The notes beneath the pieces are model-generated. The model had not been told where the DNA came from. It saw only the letters and a program-made list of their open reading frames with translations, and did not search any database. The position numbers and the translations under genes are program-made. DNA of 64,000 nt from positions 110,887 through 174,886 of the forward strand of contig NZ_RHHV01000023.1 of assembly GCF_003710905.1 (NCBI RefSeq), given 5' to 3'. The DNA comes from Brevibacillus parabrevis (lineage in GTDB: Bacteria; Bacillota; Bacilli; Brevibacillales; Brevibacillaceae). This document shows positions 42,194 through 50,293 of the stretch, piece by piece; within the stretch, counting starts at the first letter, position 1; every line of letters starts with the position of its first letter.

Positions 42194-44611
42194 TTACAGC
42201 TTCACTCGCTGCAAGCGCAGGGCGTTGAGCACGACGGAGACGGAGCTGAAAGCCATCGCGGCTCCGGCTAACCATGGAGCGAGGAAGCCCAAGGCTGCAA
42301 ACGGAATGCCCAGCGTGTTGTAGGCAAAAGCCCAGAACAGGTTTTGCTTGATGTTGCGAATGGTTCGCTTGCTCATTTCGATGGCGTCAGCGACACTGGT
42401 CAGCTCGCCGCGCATCAAGGTAATGTCGGCCGCTTCCATCGCCACATCTGTTCCCGTGCCGATCGCCATGCCGATATCAGCGGTAGCCAGTGCCGGAGCA
42501 TCGTTGATTCCGTCGCCGACCATAGCCACTTTCTTGCCCTCTGCCTGAAGCTTTTTCACCTCGGCAGCCTTGCCTTCGGGCAGGACTTCGGCGATGACGT
42601 GCTCAATTCCTGCCTCGCGAGCAATCGCTTCGGCGGTTTGACGGTTGTCGCCCGTCATCATGATGACCGTCAGCCCCATCGCTTTCAGGCGTTCGATTGC
42701 TTGCTTCGAAGTCGGCTTGATCGTATCCGCTACGGCAATCAACCCGGCAAGCTTGCCGTCGATGACCGCCAGCATCGCCGTTTTACCCGCTTGTTCCAGC
42801 GAAAGCATCGTGTCTGAAACAGCCTGATACGATATGTGGTGCTGTTCGAGCAGACGGCGGGTCCCGACCAGCACTTCTCTGCTGTCGACGGTTGCCCGAA
42901 TCCCGAAGCCGGGAATCGCTTCAAACACGCTGGTTTGCCCAAGCGCTATGCCTTTTTCCGCGATCCCGCGAACGATCGCCTGGGCAAGTGGATGCTCGGA
43001 GTTTTTCTCGGCCGCGCCTACCAGCGCAAGCAGTTCTGGCTCGGCAAAATCAAGCGAAATCACGTCTGTCAGCTCTGGCTCTCCTTTGGTTACGGTTCCT
43101 GTCTTGTCGAGGACAATCGTATCCAAATGGTGCGCCGTCTCCAGATGCTCTCCCCCTTTGAACAAAATGCCCAGTTCAGCTGCGCGGCCAGAGCCAGCCA
43201 TAATCGAGGTTGGAGTCGCCAGACCAAGTGCGCACGGGCAAGCGATTACCAGCACGGCGATAGCCTTTTCCAGCGCCTCGGCAAAGTTGCCGGGAATGAC
43301 GGCGAAATACCAGATGAGAAAAGTCACCACCGCAATTCCGACGACAATCGGAACGAAAATCCCGGAAATGCTGTCTGCGAGTCGTTGAATCGGTGCTTTT
43401 GTCCCTTGCGCTTCCTCCACGACTTTGATGATTTGCGCCAGCGCCGTTTCCTTCCCGACTTTGGTCGCTTTTACCTTCAGAAAACCGTTTTTGTTCAAGG
43501 TGGCTCCGATGACGGCATCTCCAGCCGCTTTATCTACCGGGATGCTTTCCCCCGTCAGCATGGATTCGTCGACCGCAGACTGCCCCTCCAGCACGATGCC
43601 ATCCACTGGCACCTTGTCGCCTGGCTTCACGTTCACGATATCTCCAGGCCGCACTTCTTCAACAGGGATCGTGATTTCCACACCGTCGCGGACGACTACG
43701 GCTGTTTTCGCTTGCAAGCCCATCAGCTTGCGGATTGCTTCCGAAGAGCGTCCCTTCGCCTTGGCTTCAAACAGTTTGCCCAGCAAAATCAAGGTAATCA
43801 GCACAGCGCTCGTTTCAAAGTAAAGCTCCAGCATGTGGGCGTGCGACCCGATGGACGAGATCGCCACGTACAGACTGTAAAAATAGGCAGCCGAGGTGCC
43901 GAGCGCGACCAGCACATCCATGTTCGCGCTCTTGTTGCGAAGCGCTTTGTAGGCCCCTGCGTAAAACTGCGCCCCGATGATGAACTGCACAGGAGTCGCC
44001 AAGGCCAGTTGTACCCACGGGTTCATCAGGAAGTCCGGCAACCAGATGAACGAAGTGAAGGAAAAGTGGCTGACCATCGACCAGAGCAGCGGCAGCGACA
44101 GCACGAGGGAAATCCAGAACTTTTGCGTTTGCCGCTTGATCTCGGCCATGCGGCGGTCAACCTGCTCCTCTTCTTTGCCCTCTTCCTTGCGCGTTGCCTG
44201 GTATCCCAGCTTTTCTACCTGCCGCACAAGATCAGACACGCCCAGCTGAGCAGAATCGTATTCGACCGTAGCTGTTTCCATCGCCAGGTTCACGTTTGCC
44301 TTCAACACGCCAGGCATTTTGTTCAGACCCTTTTCGATCCGCGTCGAGCAGGCCGCACAAGTCATGCCTGTAATATTCAGCTCGACTTTGTCGGCGACGA
44401 CGCCGTAGCCAAGCGCCTCGATCTTCGAGCGTATATCGTCGAGACTCGTTTTGGCCGGATCGAAGACGACTGTCGATTTTTCCAAAGCCAAATTCACATT
44501 GGCTGTTTCTACACCATCCAGCTTCTTCAAGCCTTTTTCAATGCGCAGCGCGCAGGCTGCACATGTCATCCCTGAAATCGGAACTGTAGCTTCTGCCGTT
44601 TTGGCACTCAT
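42194..44611 (-). CDS. copA: copper-exporting P1B-type ATPase CopA
   Basis: An 805-residue Cu(I) exporter. Two N-terminal HMA domains each have GMTCAAC; then eight membrane helices, the intramembrane CPC site (Cys458, Cys460 in CPCALGLATP), TGES, phosphorylation Asp502 in DKTGTVTKG, the SEHPLAQ nucleotide-binding motif, and GDGINDAPAL. Length and two HMA copies match Bacillus CopA. GGGGGAATT precedes the ATG. It is first gene of copA-copZ. Confidence 0.96.
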   Translation of the reverse strand: MSAKTAEATVPISGMTCAACALRIEKGLKKLDGVETANVNLALEKSTVVFDPAKTSLDDIRSKIEALGYGVVADKVELNITGMTCAACSTRIEKGLNKMPGVLKANVNLAMETATVEYDSAQLGVSDLVRQVEKLGYQATRKEEGKEEEQVDRRMAEIKRQTQKFWISLVLSLPLLWSMVSHFSFTSFIWLPDFLMNPWVQLALATPVQFIIGAQFYAGAYKALRNKSANMDVLVALGTSAAYFYSLYVAISSIGSHAHMLELYFETSAVLITLILLGKLFEAKAKGRSSEAIRKLMGLQAKTAVVVRDGVEITIPVEEVRPGDIVNVKPGDKVPVDGIVLEGQSAVDESMLTGESIPVDKAAGDAVIGATLNKNGFLKVKATKVGKETALAQIIKVVEEAQGTKAPIQRLADSISGIFVPIVVGIAVVTFLIWYFAVIPGNFAEALEKAIAVLVIACPCALGLATPTSIMAGSGRAAELGILFKGGEHLETAHHLDTIVLDKTGTVTKGEPELTDVISLDFAEPELLALVGAAEKNSEHPLAQAIVRGIAEKGIALGQTSVFEAIPGFGIRATVDSREVLVGTRRLLEQHHISYQAVSDTMLSLEQAGKTAMLAVIDGKLAGLIAVADTIKPTSKQAIERLKAMGLTVIMMTGDNRQTAEAIAREAGIEHVIAEVLPEGKAAEVKKLQAEGKKVAMVGDGINDAPALATADIGMAIGTGTDVAMEAADITLMRGELTSVADAIEMSKRTIRNIKQNLFWAFAYNTLGIPFAALGFLAPWLAGAAMAFSSVSVVLNALRLQRVKL

Positions 44612-44625
44612 ACCAATTCCCCCAA

Positions 44626-44713
44626 ATACCCTTAGAGGGTATATTTCATTGTATAGTTCCCCTTACGTTCATTTCTTATCACACTCTCAATATACAATAC
44701 CCCCACAGGGTAT
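44626..44713 (-). promoter_or_regulatory. copA promoter region with two CsoR-type operators
   Basis: Two 17-bp dyads, ATACCCTTAGAGGGTAT (44626-44642) and ATACCCCCACAGGGTAT (44697-44713), match the TACCC-N-GGGTA pattern of CsoR operators. They bracket the likely promoter (TACAAT on the minus strand near 44655). No csoR gene is in the window. Confidence 0.8.
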
Positions 44714-44770
44714 ATCAAGTGATTTTTTAAAAATTTTTCTCCTCTGCTTCTTTGGCTTTTCTCGACGCAC

Positions 44771-44804
44771 AAAAAAAGCCCCCGATTTTCATCATCGGGA
44801 GCCT
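44771..44804 (-). terminator. Rho-independent terminator after psuG
   Basis: On the minus strand GCTCCCGAT / ATCGGGGGC followed by seven T. Confidence 0.85.
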
Positions 44805-44815
44805 GGAATGACTGT

Positions 44816-45742
44816 TTATTTTCCTGCGTTCACTTCTTTTTGGTAGGCAGCAGCTACTTTTGCCGCTACTTCCGCATTGTGTCTTACGAGAGCGATATTC
44901 GTTTGCAAGCTTTTGCCTGCTGTCAGTTGTTTCACTTTGTCGAGCAGGAACGGTGTTACTTTTTTGCCTGCGATGTTGTTTTCCTTCGCTTCTTTGAGCG
45001 CCTGCAAAATTACGCCTTCGATTTGCTTGTGGTCAAGCGCGTCTGCTTCCGGTACCGGGTTGGCGATGATCAAGCCGCCAGTCAGACCGAGCTTCCATTT
45101 GGTGTTCATCAAAGTGCCGACTTCTTCTGGCGTATCCAGACGGAAGTCTACGCCAAATCCGCTTTCGCGAGCGAAGAAGGACGGGAACTCGGCAGTGCGG
45201 TAGCCGACCACCGGCACGCCTTGCGTCTCCAAGTATTCCAGCGTGCGTCCGATATCCAGGATCGATTTTGCGCCAGCGCACACAACCGCAACGCTTGTTT
45301 GCGCCAGCTCAGTCAAGTCAGCAGATACGTCCCACGTGATTTCGCCATCGCGGTGTACCCCGCCGATACCGCCAGTCGCAAACATGCGGATGCCAGCCAG
45401 ATCGGCTGCGATCATGGTTGCCGCTACTGTCGTCGCACCGATTTTGCCGCTTGCGAGGATGTAAGGGAAGTCGCGGCGGCTCACTTTTTCCACCGATTTG
45501 TTGGTCGCGAACTCTTCCAGCTCGCTCTCGGTCAAACCGATTTTGATTTTGCCGTCCATGATTCCGATTGTCGCTGGCACTGCGCCATTGTCGCGGATGA
45601 TTTGCTCTACTTCTTTTGCCATTTCGATGTTTTGCGGGTATGGCATCCCGTGGGAGATAATCGTAGTCTCCAGGGCAACTACTGGCAGGTTGTTCTCCAG
45701 CGCGTGGCGTACTTCCTCAGTAAAGGTCAGGTATTGTTTCAT
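44816..45742 (-). CDS. psuG: pseudouridine-5'-phosphate glycosidase
   Basis: A 308-residue enzyme that splits pseudouridine 5'-phosphate into uracil and ribose 5-phosphate. Family blocks: VALETTIISHGMPYPQN (the catalytic Glu region), GKIKIGL, SRRDFPY, GATTVAATMI, FATGGIGGVHR and SGFGVDFR, with VCAGAKSILDI. It follows psuK by 3 bp; the pair makes the complete salvage route. GGAG lies 9 nt before the ATG. Confidence 0.94.
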   Translation of the reverse strand: MKQYLTFTEEVRHALENNLPVVALETTIISHGMPYPQNIEMAKEVEQIIRDNGAVPATIGIMDGKIKIGLTESELEEFATNKSVEKVSRRDFPYILASGKIGATTVAATMIAADLAGIRMFATGGIGGVHRDGEITWDVSADLTELAQTSVAVVCAGAKSILDIGRTLEYLETQGVPVVGYRTAEFPSFFARESGFGVDFRLDTPEEVGTLMNTKWKLGLTGGLIIANPVPEADALDHKQIEGVILQALKEAKENNIAGKKVTPFLLDKVKQLTAGKSLQTNIALVRHNAEVAAKVAAAYQKEVNAGK

Positions 45743-45745
45743 CTT

Positions 45746-46846
45746 TTATCGCTCCTTTTCGTATTGTTCAACGGTCAATTGCAGTTGTTCCGCTTTGAGC
45801 AAGGGAGAAACGGACTGCTCTGTCTGCAAAGTCAGAGCGGATGCTGCCAAACCGAGACGGCAAGCAGCCTGGAACGACTCCCCGTTCACGATGCCGTACA
45901 ACAGGCCGGACGCAAACGCATCGCCTGCCCCTGTTACATCAACTACCTCAGTCGGATACGGCGCCATCTGCTCCGATACGTCCTCCGACTGATAAAAAAT
46001 TCCTGCTTCGCCCATGGTGACGATGACGTGCTTGACGCCTCTCTCCCTGATTTTCTTGCACGCTTCGGCGCAATCCTCGATGGAGTTGATCGTCATGCCG
46101 GAAAGCAGCTCCGCTTCCTCCCGATTGGGCAGGATCGCTTCGACTCCGTCCAATTGCTGTGGGAGCTTTTTCGCTTTTGCAGAAGAGACCGGGTCAACAA
46201 AGAGTCGGATGTTTTCCTCCCGGCAACGGCTAATGATGTAGGCCAAGCAATCCTCCGGTATGTTCGTATCGATAAAAATCGCGTGGGCTGCTGCAATGTG
46301 CGACCATTTCTCGGCAAACATCTCCGGTGTGAGCGCGTCGTAAATATCCATGTTCGCCAAAGAAACGACCATTTCCCCATCGATATCGAGCAATGCGGTA
46401 TACGTGCCTGTGCGCTGCGTAGGCAAGCGCCACACCTGGCTGATATCTACTCCGTGCTTTTTCGTCTCCTGCACGATCCACTCGCCTTCCTTATCTTCAC
46501 CGATGCTGGTGAACAAGGATGTATTGCATCCCAGTCGTCCAAGGTTCTCCGCGATATTGCGGGCAACCCCGCCACACGATTCCATGATCGTAACCGGATT
46601 GGAGGAATGCAGACGCACGGCTTGCTTTCCACGCGCTTTTCGGTCGAGGTTCGCTCCACCGATGCAAGCGATCATGCCTTCGTCCCGCAATACGTACGCT
46701 CTGCCTTTAATCTCGCCGCGCTTGGTCAACTGAGCGATATACCCCGCTACAGCCGACCGCGAAATCCCGATCAAGTCAGCCAGCTCTTGCTGGGAAATGA
46801 ACGGATTTTGCCGGATGTGATGAAGGATCAACATATCTTTCTCCAC
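45746..46846 (-). CDS. psuK: PfkB-family pseudouridine kinase with N-terminal winged helix
   Basis: A ribokinase-fold kinase, expected to phosphorylate pseudouridine for PsuG. The N-terminal 55 residues form a DNA-binding winged helix (FISQQELADLIGISRSAVAGYI). The PfkB domain follows: CIGGANLDRK, GGVARNIAENLGRLG, LPNREEAELLSG, and the active site DVTGAGDAFASG. The GTG at 46846 is preferred, as AAAGGAGG lies 6 nt ahead, while an ATG two codons earlier abuts the ribosome site. The fused domain suggests it may also regulate its own operon (inference). Confidence 0.9.
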   Translation of the reverse strand: MEKDMLILHHIRQNPFISQQELADLIGISRSAVAGYIAQLTKRGEIKGRAYVLRDEGMIACIGGANLDRKARGKQAVRLHSSNPVTIMESCGGVARNIAENLGRLGCNTSLFTSIGEDKEGEWIVQETKKHGVDISQVWRLPTQRTGTYTALLDIDGEMVVSLANMDIYDALTPEMFAEKWSHIAAAHAIFIDTNIPEDCLAYIISRCREENIRLFVDPVSSAKAKKLPQQLDGVEAILPNREEAELLSGMTINSIEDCAEACKKIRERGVKHVIVTMGEAGIFYQSEDVSEQMAPYPTEVVDVTGAGDAFASGLLYGIVNGESFQAACRLGLAASALTLQTEQSVSPLLKAEQLQLTVEQYEKER

Positions 46847-46949
46847 GGTCATCCTCCTTTCTTCTGATTAGCATTCACAGCTTCGTTTACAAACAAAAGT
46901 CTATCACAAAAACATTTGTTTTGCAAAGGATGATTTTATCCCCCTCTAT

Positions 46950-46997
46950 TTGACAAACGGATGCGACTTCATGTAAAGTTATCTTAAATTCAAGATA
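46950..46997 (+). promoter_or_regulatory. mhqR promoter and MhqR-type operator
   Basis: TTGACA (46950-46955) and TAAAGT (46974-46979, 18-bp spacer). TATCTTAAATTCAAGATA (46980-46997) is a perfect dyad over the start of transcription and matches the TATCTCGAATTCGAGATA-like MhqR box as recalled from B. subtilis. Confidence 0.65.
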
Positions 46998-47027
46998 TCG
47001 AAAATTCGTTGGAAAGGAGGGTTTTTC

Positions 47028-47462
47028 ATGGATCGCAATGATTCCCTCGATCTTTTTGTCGTATTATCGAGATCATATAACTGGGTCACTGCCCACTCCA
47101 ATCGGCACATCCGCCTGCACGGGCTGAATCCTACCGAGTTTGGCGTCCTGGAAGTTCTCTATCATAAGGGTCCGCAGCCATTGCAGCAAATTGGCGAAAA
47201 GATCCTGATCTCCAGTGGAAATATCACCTACGTTGTGGACAAGCTAGAAAAGAAGCAACTGTTGATTCGCAAACCCTGTTCGGCCGACCGCCGGGTCATT
47301 TACGCCGAGCTGACGGAAAAAGGCCATGCGTTTCTGGCAGACATTTTTCCTTCTCATCAAGAGGCGATTGAAAAAGCGGTCGCGGGACTTACCCCCGAAG
47401 AACAACAGCAAGCGATTGCTTTGTTAAAAAAGTTGGGACGTGCTGCTCAGGAGAATTATTAG
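47028..47462 (+). CDS. mhqR: MarR-family repressor, MhqR-like
   Basis: A 144-residue MarR protein with the winged-helix core LNPTEFGVLEVLYHKG, LQQIGEKILISSGNITYVVDKLEKKQ (in part ISSGNITYVVDKLEK) and the wing RKPCSADRRVIYAELT. Length and operator fit MhqR, a repressor released by quinones and similar electrophiles. Its likely regulon is the azoreductase, DoxX and pirin genes downstream, which carry the same operator. AAAGGAGGG precedes the ATG. Confidence 0.82.
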   Translation: MDRNDSLDLFVVLSRSYNWVTAHSNRHIRLHGLNPTEFGVLEVLYHKGPQPLQQIGEKILISSGNITYVVDKLEKKQLLIRKPCSADRRVIYAELTEKGHAFLADIFPSHQEAIEKAVAGLTPEEQQQAIALLKKLGRAAQENY

Positions 47463-47495
47463 ACTGGGCAGCACCCACCGAGGGTAAAAAAGGTG

Positions 47496-47536
47496 TTGAC
47501 AAAACCTTCAACACGTAATAATCTTAAAATCAAGAT
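47496..47536 (+). promoter_or_regulatory. azoreductase promoter and MhqR-type operator
   Basis: TTGACA (47496-47501), AT-rich -10 region (AATAAT, 47517-47522), and the dyad ATCTTAAAATCAAGAT (47521-47536) over the start site, nearly identical to the one before mhqR. Confidence 0.65.
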
Positions 47537-47587
47537 TTACACATTAAAAGTTATCTGCTTACAAAAAGAAAGGGGAATATTTTTCTC

Positions 47588-48214
47588 ATGAGCAAAGTAC
47601 TTTTCATTAAAGCAAATGATCGCCCAGTTGAGCAGGCAGTAAGCGTAAAGCTGTACGAGGCTTTCGTAAAATCTTATAAAGAAACGCATCCAAACGACGA
47701 GATCGCCGAGCTGGACCTGTTCGCAGAAAACCTTCCTTACTACGGAAACGACCTGCTCACTGCCATGTTCAAAGCTGGACGCGGCATGGAGCTGACTGCT
47801 GAAGAACAAAAAGGCGCTGAACTGGTGAGCAAATATTTGAACCAATTCACTGATGCAGAAAAAGTAGTTATCGCATTCCCTATGTGGAACTTCACCGTTC
47901 CTGCTGTTCTGCACACCTACGTTGATTACCTGTCGCAAGCAGGCAAAACGTTCAAATATACAGCGGAAGGCCCTGTTGGACTGATGGGCGACAAAAAAGT
48001 AGCTCTCCTGAGCGCACGCGGCGGCGTATACTCCGAAGGCCCAATGGCTGAAATCGAGCTGGCTAACCGCTACGTTCGCACGGTGCTTGGCTTCTGGGGC
48101 ATCAGCAATGTGACAGAAGTGATCGTAGAAGGTCACAACCAATTCCCGGACAAAGCAGAAGCAATCGTAGCAGCAGGCATCGAAAAAGCAGCAAAACTGG
48201 CGGAATCCTTCTAA
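47588..48214 (+). CDS. azoR: FMN-dependent NADH-azoreductase
   Basis: A 208-residue flavodoxin-fold NADH:quinone/azo reductase. FMN-binding blocks: LFIKANDRP at the N-terminus, FPMWNFTVPAVLHTYVDYL and LLSARGGVYS. It detoxifies quinones by two-electron reduction, matching MhqR control. GAAAGGGGAA precedes the ATG. Length matches AzoR1/AzoR2. Confidence 0.92.
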   Translation: MSKVLFIKANDRPVEQAVSVKLYEAFVKSYKETHPNDEIAELDLFAENLPYYGNDLLTAMFKAGRGMELTAEEQKGAELVSKYLNQFTDAEKVVIAFPMWNFTVPAVLHTYVDYLSQAGKTFKYTAEGPVGLMGDKKVALLSARGGVYSEGPMAEIELANRYVRTVLGFWGISNVTEVIVEGHNQFPDKAEAIVAAGIEKAAKLAESF

Positions 48215-48234
48215 GGCCCGCCAGCCTTTCTTGT
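48197..48234 (+). terminator. terminator overlapping the azoR stop codon
   Basis: CTGGCGG (48197-48203) / CCGCCAG (48218-48224) followed by CCTTTCTT; the T run is imperfect, so read-through is likely. Confidence 0.45.
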
Positions 48235-48239
48235 CCTAA

Positions 48240-48257
48240 TATCTCAAATTTGAAATA
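48240..48257 (+). promoter_or_regulatory. third MhqR-type operator, upstream of doxX/mhqP
   Basis: TATCTCAAATTTGAAATA, an 18-bp near-palindrome of the same class, just before an AT-rich -10 (TATAAT-like TATAATTT at 48260). Confidence 0.55.
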
Positions 48258-48290
48258 CTATAATTTAAAATAATTAAGGAGAGATGAAAA

Positions 48291-48677
48291 ATGATGGATC
48301 TTGGATTGTTGATTATTCGCTTGGTGATTGGGTTGTCGTTTGCAGGTCACGGTGCGCAAAAGCTGTTTGGCTGGTTTGGCGGCTACGGTTTGAAAGGCAC
48401 AGGCGGCTGGCTGGAGTCCATCGGGGTCAAACCTGGCGTTGCCATGGCCCTGCTTGCCGGATTGGCTGAACTGGTCGGCGGCTTGCTGTTTGCAGCAGGT
48501 GTCGGTACATGGGTCGGCGCTCTCCTCATTGTCTTCACAATGTTGGTTGCGATTGTGAAGGTTCACGGTCAAAATGGATATTGGGTAACGCAAAACGGCT
48601 ACGAGTACAACCTGACTTTGATCGCTGTCGCTATCGGTGTCGCTTTGATCGGTCCAGGAGCATACGTTTTGTTTTAA
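48291..48677 (+). CDS. mhqP: DoxX-family membrane protein (MhqP-like)
   Basis: A 128-residue protein with four helices. The DoxX signature GLSFAGHGAQKLFGWFGGYG is at residues 12-31, and GGWLESIGVKPG and GLAELVGGLLFAAGV follow. B. subtilis MhqP is a DoxX protein under MhqR, so the operator and neighbours support the name. AAGGAGAG lies 9 nt before the ATG. Biochemical role unclear; often tied to redox stress at the membrane. Confidence 0.85.
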   Translation: MMDLGLLIIRLVIGLSFAGHGAQKLFGWFGGYGLKGTGGWLESIGVKPGVAMALLAGLAELVGGLLFAAGVGTWVGALLIVFTMLVAIVKVHGQNGYWVTQNGYEYNLTLIAVAIGVALIGPGAYVLF

Positions 48678-48730
48678 GCAACACTCGCTAAGCCCGTAAG
48701 CCAGCATTCCACCAAGGGAGGACACAGCAG

Positions 48731-49492
48731 ATGGAAATCCGCGTCTATACACAGAATGAACAAGCAAAAGGACACTTTGGCGACGGTGAAATCGTAGAAA
48801 ACAAACCGATTGGCTTCCCCCACGAAGGTTCCGTCGTAAAACGGGTTGGCCCGCTTTTTTACTGGGCATGGGCAAAATCACTGCAAACGTTTGAAATTCC
48901 TCTTCACCCGCATTCCGGCTTTGAAATTTTGTCCTATGTCTTGAAAGGCACAGTGGGTCATCGGGATACGCTGGGCAATTTGCAGCAAGTGACAACAGGC
49001 GGCGCTCAGATCATGCAAACAGGATCAGGAGCTTACCACGCCGAAGAATTGGGCAAAGATACGGAAATGTTCCAAATCTGGTTTGAGCCGCACCTGGCAA
49101 AAACCACAAAGACTCCGCCGACTTACAACCAGTATGATCACGAAGAGTTTCCAAGCGAAACGACGGATGGCGTATCGGTGAAAAGCATCATTGGTTCTCA
49201 AGCTCCCATTTCGCTCGTGACCGACTCTTCAATGAAAGACATTGCCATTCCGGCAGGCAAAGCTTTTTCGCTGGAGCTTCCGGCTGGCTACGCTCACGCT
49301 GTCGTCGTCGTGGAAGGCCGCGGGAACATTTTGGGCAGTGAACAGTCAGCAACTGCGAACACAGGCGACTTTGTCGTCGTTTCAACCGAAGCAGCGGAAA
49401 CCATCACTTATCAGGCAAAAGACGATGCTCCCCTGCGCTTGGTGCTGATCCAGGTGCCGCTCGAAGTCGACTATCCGCTTTACCGCAAATAA
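48731..49492 (+). CDS. pirin-family bicupin protein
   Basis: A 253-residue pirin-like bicupin; relatives act as quercetin dioxygenases or regulators. Metal-site motif GPLFYWAWAKSL then HPHSGFEILSYVLKGTVGHRD (key residues His-x-His and Glu) and QTGSGAYHAEE. It follows mhqP by 53 bp with GGGAGG before the ATG, so it belongs to the quinone-response group. Confidence 0.85.
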   Translation: MEIRVYTQNEQAKGHFGDGEIVENKPIGFPHEGSVVKRVGPLFYWAWAKSLQTFEIPLHPHSGFEILSYVLKGTVGHRDTLGNLQQVTTGGAQIMQTGSGAYHAEELGKDTEMFQIWFEPHLAKTTKTPPTYNQYDHEEFPSETTDGVSVKSIIGSQAPISLVTDSSMKDIAIPAGKAFSLELPAGYAHAVVVVEGRGNILGSEQSATANTGDFVVVSTEAAETITYQAKDDAPLRLVLIQVPLEVDYPLYRK

Positions 49493-49553
49493 TTTCTTGT
49501 ATCCAAACTGCAAACAAAAACCGCCCTTATGCATGAATATAGCCATAGCTTCA

Positions 49554-49591
49554 CAAAGACCGTCACCTGCTCGTGGCGGTCTTTATTTTTT
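49554..49591. terminator. terminator after the pirin gene
   Basis: AAAGACCG-CAC / GTG-CGGTCTTT followed by ATTTTTT. Confidence 0.85.
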
Positions 49592-49607
49592 GTACATGAA
49601 CGAAAGC

Positions 49608-49643
49608 GGCCCCGCCTGGCCTGGCTACAGCGGAGCCTTTTTT
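49608..49643 (+). terminator. second terminator hairpin
   Basis: GGCCCCGC / GCGGAGCC (one mismatch) followed by six T. It lies between the pirin terminator and the Lrp gene; no ORF sits between the two hairpins. Confidence 0.6.
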
Positions 49644-49656
49644 GCTGGGAAAACGC

Positions 49657-50097
49657 TCAAAAAATCTTCTCTTCCTCCAGCATCATTTTTTGTTCAAAAG
49701 GAGCCGTCAACACAATCAGCGTATAAGAGTAACCGAAATCTCCGGTGCGTTCCGAAAAAGCTACCAACTCCTCAGTAGAACGGGTGACGACCTTCAGCAT
49801 GTAGTTGTACTCCCCGCTGATCCGGTACATGTCGGTCACTTCAGGCGCCTGCTTGCAAAAGTCGATAAAAGCCGCGCACTGCTTGGTGCGGAACATGACA
49901 AAAGCAGTCGTGTGCTTGCCCAGCTTCTCCTGCGAGATCGCCGCGTGATAGCCGGTGATCACGCCTTGTTCTTCCAGACGGCGCACCCTCTCCTTGACCG
50001 CTGGCTGCGTCATCCCGATGATTCGCCCCATCTCCGCCAACGGTATCCGCGAATTTTCATGCAACAGGCTAATGATTTTGTAATCGACCTGATCCAC
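49657..50097 (-). CDS. Lrp/AsnC-family transcriptional regulator
   Basis: A 146-residue regulator. HTH: VDYKIISLLHENSRIPLAEM then GMTQPAVKERVRRLEEQGVI; a RAM ligand domain follows (TTAFVMFRTKQ, VTDMYRISGEYNYMLKV). The GTG at 50097 has AAGGGTGA 6 nt ahead. It is divergent from an MFS exporter, a common repressor-exporter arrangement; the effector, probably an amino acid, is unknown. Confidence 0.87.
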   Translation of the reverse strand: MDQVDYKIISLLHENSRIPLAEMGRIIGMTQPAVKERVRRLEEQGVITGYHAAISQEKLGKHTTAFVMFRTKQCAAFIDFCKQAPEVTDMYRISGEYNYMLKVVTRSTEELVAFSERTGDFGYSYTLIVLTAPFEQKMMLEEEKIF

Positions 50098-50293
50098 TTT
50101 TATCACCCTTTCGATTTCATAAGCGCTAACCTGCAAATAACTTGCTTCTATATAGAAATACAAGAAAAACACCTTGGTTCATGCATGTAAATTATAAAAA
50201 TTGTTTCGTAAAATGTCACTACCGAGATGCTCACTGACCAGCGCGCGGGTCAGGCGGCATGAAAAGCTTGTTTTTCCAAGGAGTGAAGCCGCT

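Noticed and set aside
42836..44575. A 579-codon plus-strand frame opposite copA
   Set aside because: Antisense shadow; low-complexity composition and no ribosome site.
44840..46867. A 675-codon plus-strand frame opposite psuG and psuK
   Set aside because: Antisense shadow over two well-identified genes.
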